From positions 1 through 9,665 of the forward strand of contig USCS01000049.1 in assembly GCA_900552875.1 (NCBI GenBank): a stretch of DNA of 9,665 nucleotides. Reading direction: 5' to 3'. Under the pieces are notes generated by a model that did no database searches, was not told the DNA's origin, and saw only the letters and a program-made list of their open reading frames with translations. This DNA comes from an uncultured Collinsella sp. Its GTDB lineage: Bacteria; Actinomycetota; Coriobacteriia; Coriobacteriales; Coriobacteriaceae. Position 1 is the stretch's first letter. The number at the start of each line of letters is the position of its first letter. This document shows, piece after piece, positions 7,061-9,665 of this stretch. Position numbers and translations under genes: made by a program.

Positions 7061-8119
7061 GATCTCACAGGGTTCATCGGTGTCCATGGTCCTTCGATTG
7101 TCCAGCCGGGCATCGACCCCATCCGTCTTGCCAACCAGGCTGAGAACCTGCAGGTTCTGCTGGCCGGTGGTCACCCCGCCCATTCCCTCACCTTCAACAT
7201 GTCGCTCGTGGGTGAGTTCGGCGGCACCGGCGCCACGTTCATCGTACCGCTTCTGCTGATTCTCTTTATGAAGTCCAAGCAGCTCAAAGCCGTCGGTAAG
7301 GCCTCGATTGTTCCTGTTGCCTTCGCCGTCAACGAACCGCTGCTCTTTGGCGCGCCGATGATTCTTAACCCCTACATGCTCATCCCCTTTGTTGCCGCCG
7401 GCTGCGTCAACGTGAGTGTTGCCAAGTTCTTTATCGACAATGTGGGCATGAACGGCTTCTCCTTCGTGGTGCCTTGGGCTACCCCTGCCCCCATCGGTAT
7501 CTTCATCACCACGAACTTCCAGCTTATCGCCCTGGTGTTTGTCGCAATCATCATCTTGCTGGACGCCATCATTTACCTGCCGTTCTTGAAGGCATACGAT
7601 AAGCTGCTCTGCGACCAGGAGGCCGAGCGCGCCGCCGAGCTGGGTCTCGAGTCCGATGGTGCCGCTTCCATCGCCGCCAGCACCTCTGCGCCCGCCATCG
7701 AGCAGACCGCCGCTGCCGTCGAGCCGACCGCCGCTGCCGCCGACAGCAAGCCTGTCGCCGATCAGCCCGAGCCCGCCTCCGACGCATCCGCTAAGAAGGA
7801 TGTCGACGGTCTGAAGGTCCTCGTCCTGTGCGCCGGCGCCGGCACCTCTGCCATGCTTGCCAACGCCATCAAGGAAGGTGCTGCGCAGACCGGAGAGAAC
7901 ATCGCTTCCTCCGCAGGCGCCTATGGTCAGCACACTGCCATCATGGATCAGTACGACGTCATCGTGCTTGCCCCGCAGGTCCGTAGCTACTACAACGACA
8001 TGAAGGCCGACACCGATCGTCTGGGCATTAAGCTGCTCGCTCCCCGCGGTAAGGAATATATCGACCTTACTCGCGACCCCGCTGGCGCCATCAAGTGGCT
8101 CCGCGAGAACCTCGACTAG
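7061..8119 (+). pseudogene. lacE: 5'-truncated lactose PTS EIICB component
   Basis: A full LacE (about 560-590 residues) is the membrane permease and phosphotransfer subunit that imports lactose as lactose-6-phosphate. Here only the second half of the EIIC domain and all of EIIB remain. Similarity begins about GFIGVHGPSIVQPG (7070 on) and the frame is open to 8119. Present are the FAVNEPLLFGAP motif (7322-7357), hydrophobic membrane segments, an Ala/Pro-rich linker, and EIIB with the phosphocysteine in VLCAGAGTS (codon 7829-7831). Roughly 200 or more N-terminal residues are missing. The first in-frame ATG, at 7199, has no ribosome-binding site and lies inside EIIC, and no ATG, GTG or TTG precedes it before the stop at 6950. 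I therefore call it a remnant, although a fragment from 7199 (306 residues) could in principle be made. lacG follows 75 bases later. Confidence 0.82.
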
Positions 8120-8134
8120 TTTCCTCCCTCTGTT

Positions 8135-8161
8135 GGTGCCCGGATCCCCAGTTCGGGCACC
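8135..8161 (+). other. Intergenic hairpin between lacE and lacG
   Basis: GGTGCCCG (8135-8142) pairs perfectly with CGGGCACC (8154-8161) around an 11-base loop. No T run follows, so it is more likely an mRNA-stabilising or processing hairpin, or a weak attenuator, than a terminator. It would let lacE and lacG be expressed at different levels from one transcript. Confidence 0.55.
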
Positions 8162-8194
8162 CTCCCTATTCGAATCCCACAGAAAGGATGACTC

Positions 8195-9616
8195 ATGACC
8201 AATCCCATGCAGTTCCCCAACGGCTTTGTGTTTGGCGGCGCCACCGCTGCTTACCAGGTTGAGGGCGAGACCCGTACGCACGGCAAGGGCAAAGTGCCCT
8301 GGGACGATTTCCTGGCTGCTCAGGGTCGCTTCTCCCCCGACCCCGCAAGCGATTTCTACAACAAGTACCCGGTCGATATCGACCTGTGCCAGCGTTTCGG
8401 CATCAACGGCATCCGTGTCTCCATCGCTTGGAGCCGCATCTTCCCCAGTGGCACCGGCGAGATCAACCCCGAGGGTGTTGCCTTCTATCATGAGCTCTTT
8501 GCCACCTGCAACAAAGCCGGCGTTATCCCCTATGTCACGCTCGATCACTTTGATACGCCCGAGGCCTTTTACCAGGACGGCGGCGAGGGATTCCTGACGC
8601 GCACGACGATCGACGCCTTTGTCGAGTACGCCAAGTTCTGCTTTGCCGAGTTCCCCGAGGTCAAGCACTGGTTTACCTTTAACGAGATTCCCGCGACCGC
8701 CGAGGGCAGCTTTATCGTCGGCAACTGGCCGCACGGCGAGAAGTATCGCTTGGACAAGGCCTTCCAGCTCATGCACAACATGATGGTGGCCCACGCCAAG
8801 GCCGTCGTCGCCTTCCATGAGGGCGGCTTTGAGGGCGAGATCGGCATTGTCCAGAACCTGGAGCCCAAGTATCCCCTCGACCCCAACAACGCCGCCGACT
8901 GCGAGGCAGCTCGCATGGCCGACGTCATCAACAACCGCTGGGTACTCGACGCCACCTTCCGCGGCCACTATGCAGCCGACACCATGGAAGCTGCGACCAA
9001 GCTGGCCCATATCGCCGGCGGCGAGCTCGACGTTCGTGACGAGGATATCGCCGCGCTGACCGCCGCGCTCCCCTACAACGATTGCCTGGGCGTCAACACC
9101 TACAAGTGCCAGTTCCTGCGTGCCGCCGAGGGCGAAAACGACATCAACCACAATGGCACCGGCGACAAGGGCTCCTCGCGCTGGTTCCTCAAGGGCGTGG
9201 GCGAGTCATGCGTGCGCGAAGGCGTACCCACCACCGATTGGGACTGGATTATCTATCCCGAGGGCCTGTACGACCTGCTGCTCCGCATTAAGAACGATTA
9301 CCCCAACTACAAGAAGATCTACATCACCGAGAACGGCATGGGCTATAAGGACGACTTTGAGGACGGCTTTATCGACGACGCCCCTCGCATCGACTATATG
9401 CGTCAGCATCTCGCATGGATCCTCAAGGCAATCGACGGTGGCGTGAACGTCGACGGCTACTTTGTGTGGTCGCTGCAGGACCAGTTCTCCTGGACCAATG
9501 GCTACAACAAGCGCTATGGCCTGTTCTACATCGACTTCGAGACCCAGAAGCGCTATCCCAAGGCAAGCGCGTACTGGTACAAGAACGTCGCGGAGACCGG
9601 CCTGCTCATGGCCTAG
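8195..9616 (+). CDS. lacG: 6-phospho-beta-galactosidase (GH1)
   Basis: The 473-residue glycoside hydrolase family 1 enzyme should cleave lactose-6-phosphate in the cytoplasm to glucose and galactose-6-phosphate. It has the N-terminal GH1 signature FVFGGATAAYQVEG, the acid/base E164 in TFNEIP, and the nucleophile E379 in ITENGMG. The phosphate-binding set of LacG enzymes is conserved as S432, K439 and Y441 in SWTNGYNKRYG, matching Ser428/Lys435/Tyr437 of the lactococcal enzyme. This supports phosphorylated substrates over a plain beta-galactosidase or beta-glucosidase. Length is typical (about 468-475). The start follows AAGGA at 8184-8188, six bases before the ATG. The gene is intact but its usual PTS partner upstream is truncated, and no promoter of its own is obvious, so its expression here is uncertain. 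Confidence 0.93.
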   Translation: MTNPMQFPNGFVFGGATAAYQVEGETRTHGKGKVPWDDFLAAQGRFSPDPASDFYNKYPVDIDLCQRFGINGIRVSIAWSRIFPSGTGEINPEGVAFYHELFATCNKAGVIPYVTLDHFDTPEAFYQDGGEGFLTRTTIDAFVEYAKFCFAEFPEVKHWFTFNEIPATAEGSFIVGNWPHGEKYRLDKAFQLMHNMMVAHAKAVVAFHEGGFEGEIGIVQNLEPKYPLDPNNAADCEAARMADVINNRWVLDATFRGHYAADTMEAATKLAHIAGGELDVRDEDIAALTAALPYNDCLGVNTYKCQFLRAAEGENDINHNGTGDKGSSRWFLKGVGESCVREGVPTTDWDWIIYPEGLYDLLLRIKNDYPNYKKIYITENGMGYKDDFEDGFIDDAPRIDYMRQHLAWILKAIDGGVNVDGYFVWSLQDQFSWTNGYNKRYGLFYIDFETQKRYPKASAYWYKNVAETGLLMA

Positions 9617-9665
9617 TTTCCGCCGCATACCCCCTGTCGGCCGCATGCGAATCCCTCCACGGGTT

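Noticed and set aside
6642..7259. 205-codon plus-strand frame across lacX and lacE
   Set aside because: Its first third is antisense to lacX and its last third is out of frame with lacE. Only the middle piece looks protein-like, and it is reported separately.
6992..9151. 719-codon open frame on the minus strand opposite lacE/lacG
   Set aside because: It lies antisense to two well-recognised genes; GC-rich codon bias removes stops on the opposite strand. The Gly/Val/Asp-rich low-complexity product matches no family I recognise.
9617..9665. Terminator after lacG
   Set aside because: The 49 bases to the window edge show no convincing stem followed by T residues; any terminator would be outside the window.

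Overview
The window looks like a chromosomal piece from a high-GC gut actinobacterium of the class Coriobacteriia, with Collinsella as my best guess. This is inferred from the strong G/C preference at third codon positions, the sugar-use gene content (Leloir galK-galT beside tagatose-6-phosphate lac genes) and the short intergenic repeats. No rRNA or other marker gene is present, so the taxonomy is tentative.

Layout. (1) 1-296 is a non-coding leader with three copies of a GTTAACGTACTC-type sequence, two of them a perfect 18-bp inverted pair; it is probably the operator region of the galactose operon. (2) 297-3121 (+) holds galK (galactokinase) and a family-2 galT (hexose-1-phosphate uridylyltransferase), which overlap by a few bases and end at a strong terminator (3168-3207). 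(3) 3240-4797 is a mobile-looking module: a 48-bp imperfect direct repeat at each end, three 33-bp tandem dyad-symmetric repeats, and one AAA ATPase with a DUF4143 C-terminal domain, with codon use unlike its neighbours. (4) 4843-4983 between convergent genes holds a 99-nt nested hairpin, possibly MITE-like, and a second small hairpin. (5) 4984-6857 (-) is a lacX-lacC pair (aldose 1-epimerase and tagatose-6-phosphate kinase). (6) 7061-9616 (+) has the 3' part of a lactose PTS EIICB gene (lacE) without its 5' half, then an intact 6-phospho-beta-galactosidase gene (lacG).

How the genes fit together. A complete lactose PTS would import and phosphorylate lactose. LacG would split lactose-6-phosphate into glucose and galactose-6-phosphate. 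After isomerisation (LacAB, not seen here), LacC would phosphorylate tagatose-6-phosphate. LacX-type epimerases interconvert sugar anomers, and GalK/GalT handle unphosphorylated galactose. So two galactose routes sit side by side. The lac route looks damaged here: the EIIC N-terminal half, EIIA, LacAB and LacD are all absent, and lacE is cut abruptly near 7061. This is either a real deletion or rearrangement or an assembly join.

The least explained elements are the tandem dyads in front of the ATPase, the direct repeats around it, the long hairpin at 4843-4941 and the lacE junction. I do not see a convincing multi-gene novel system.
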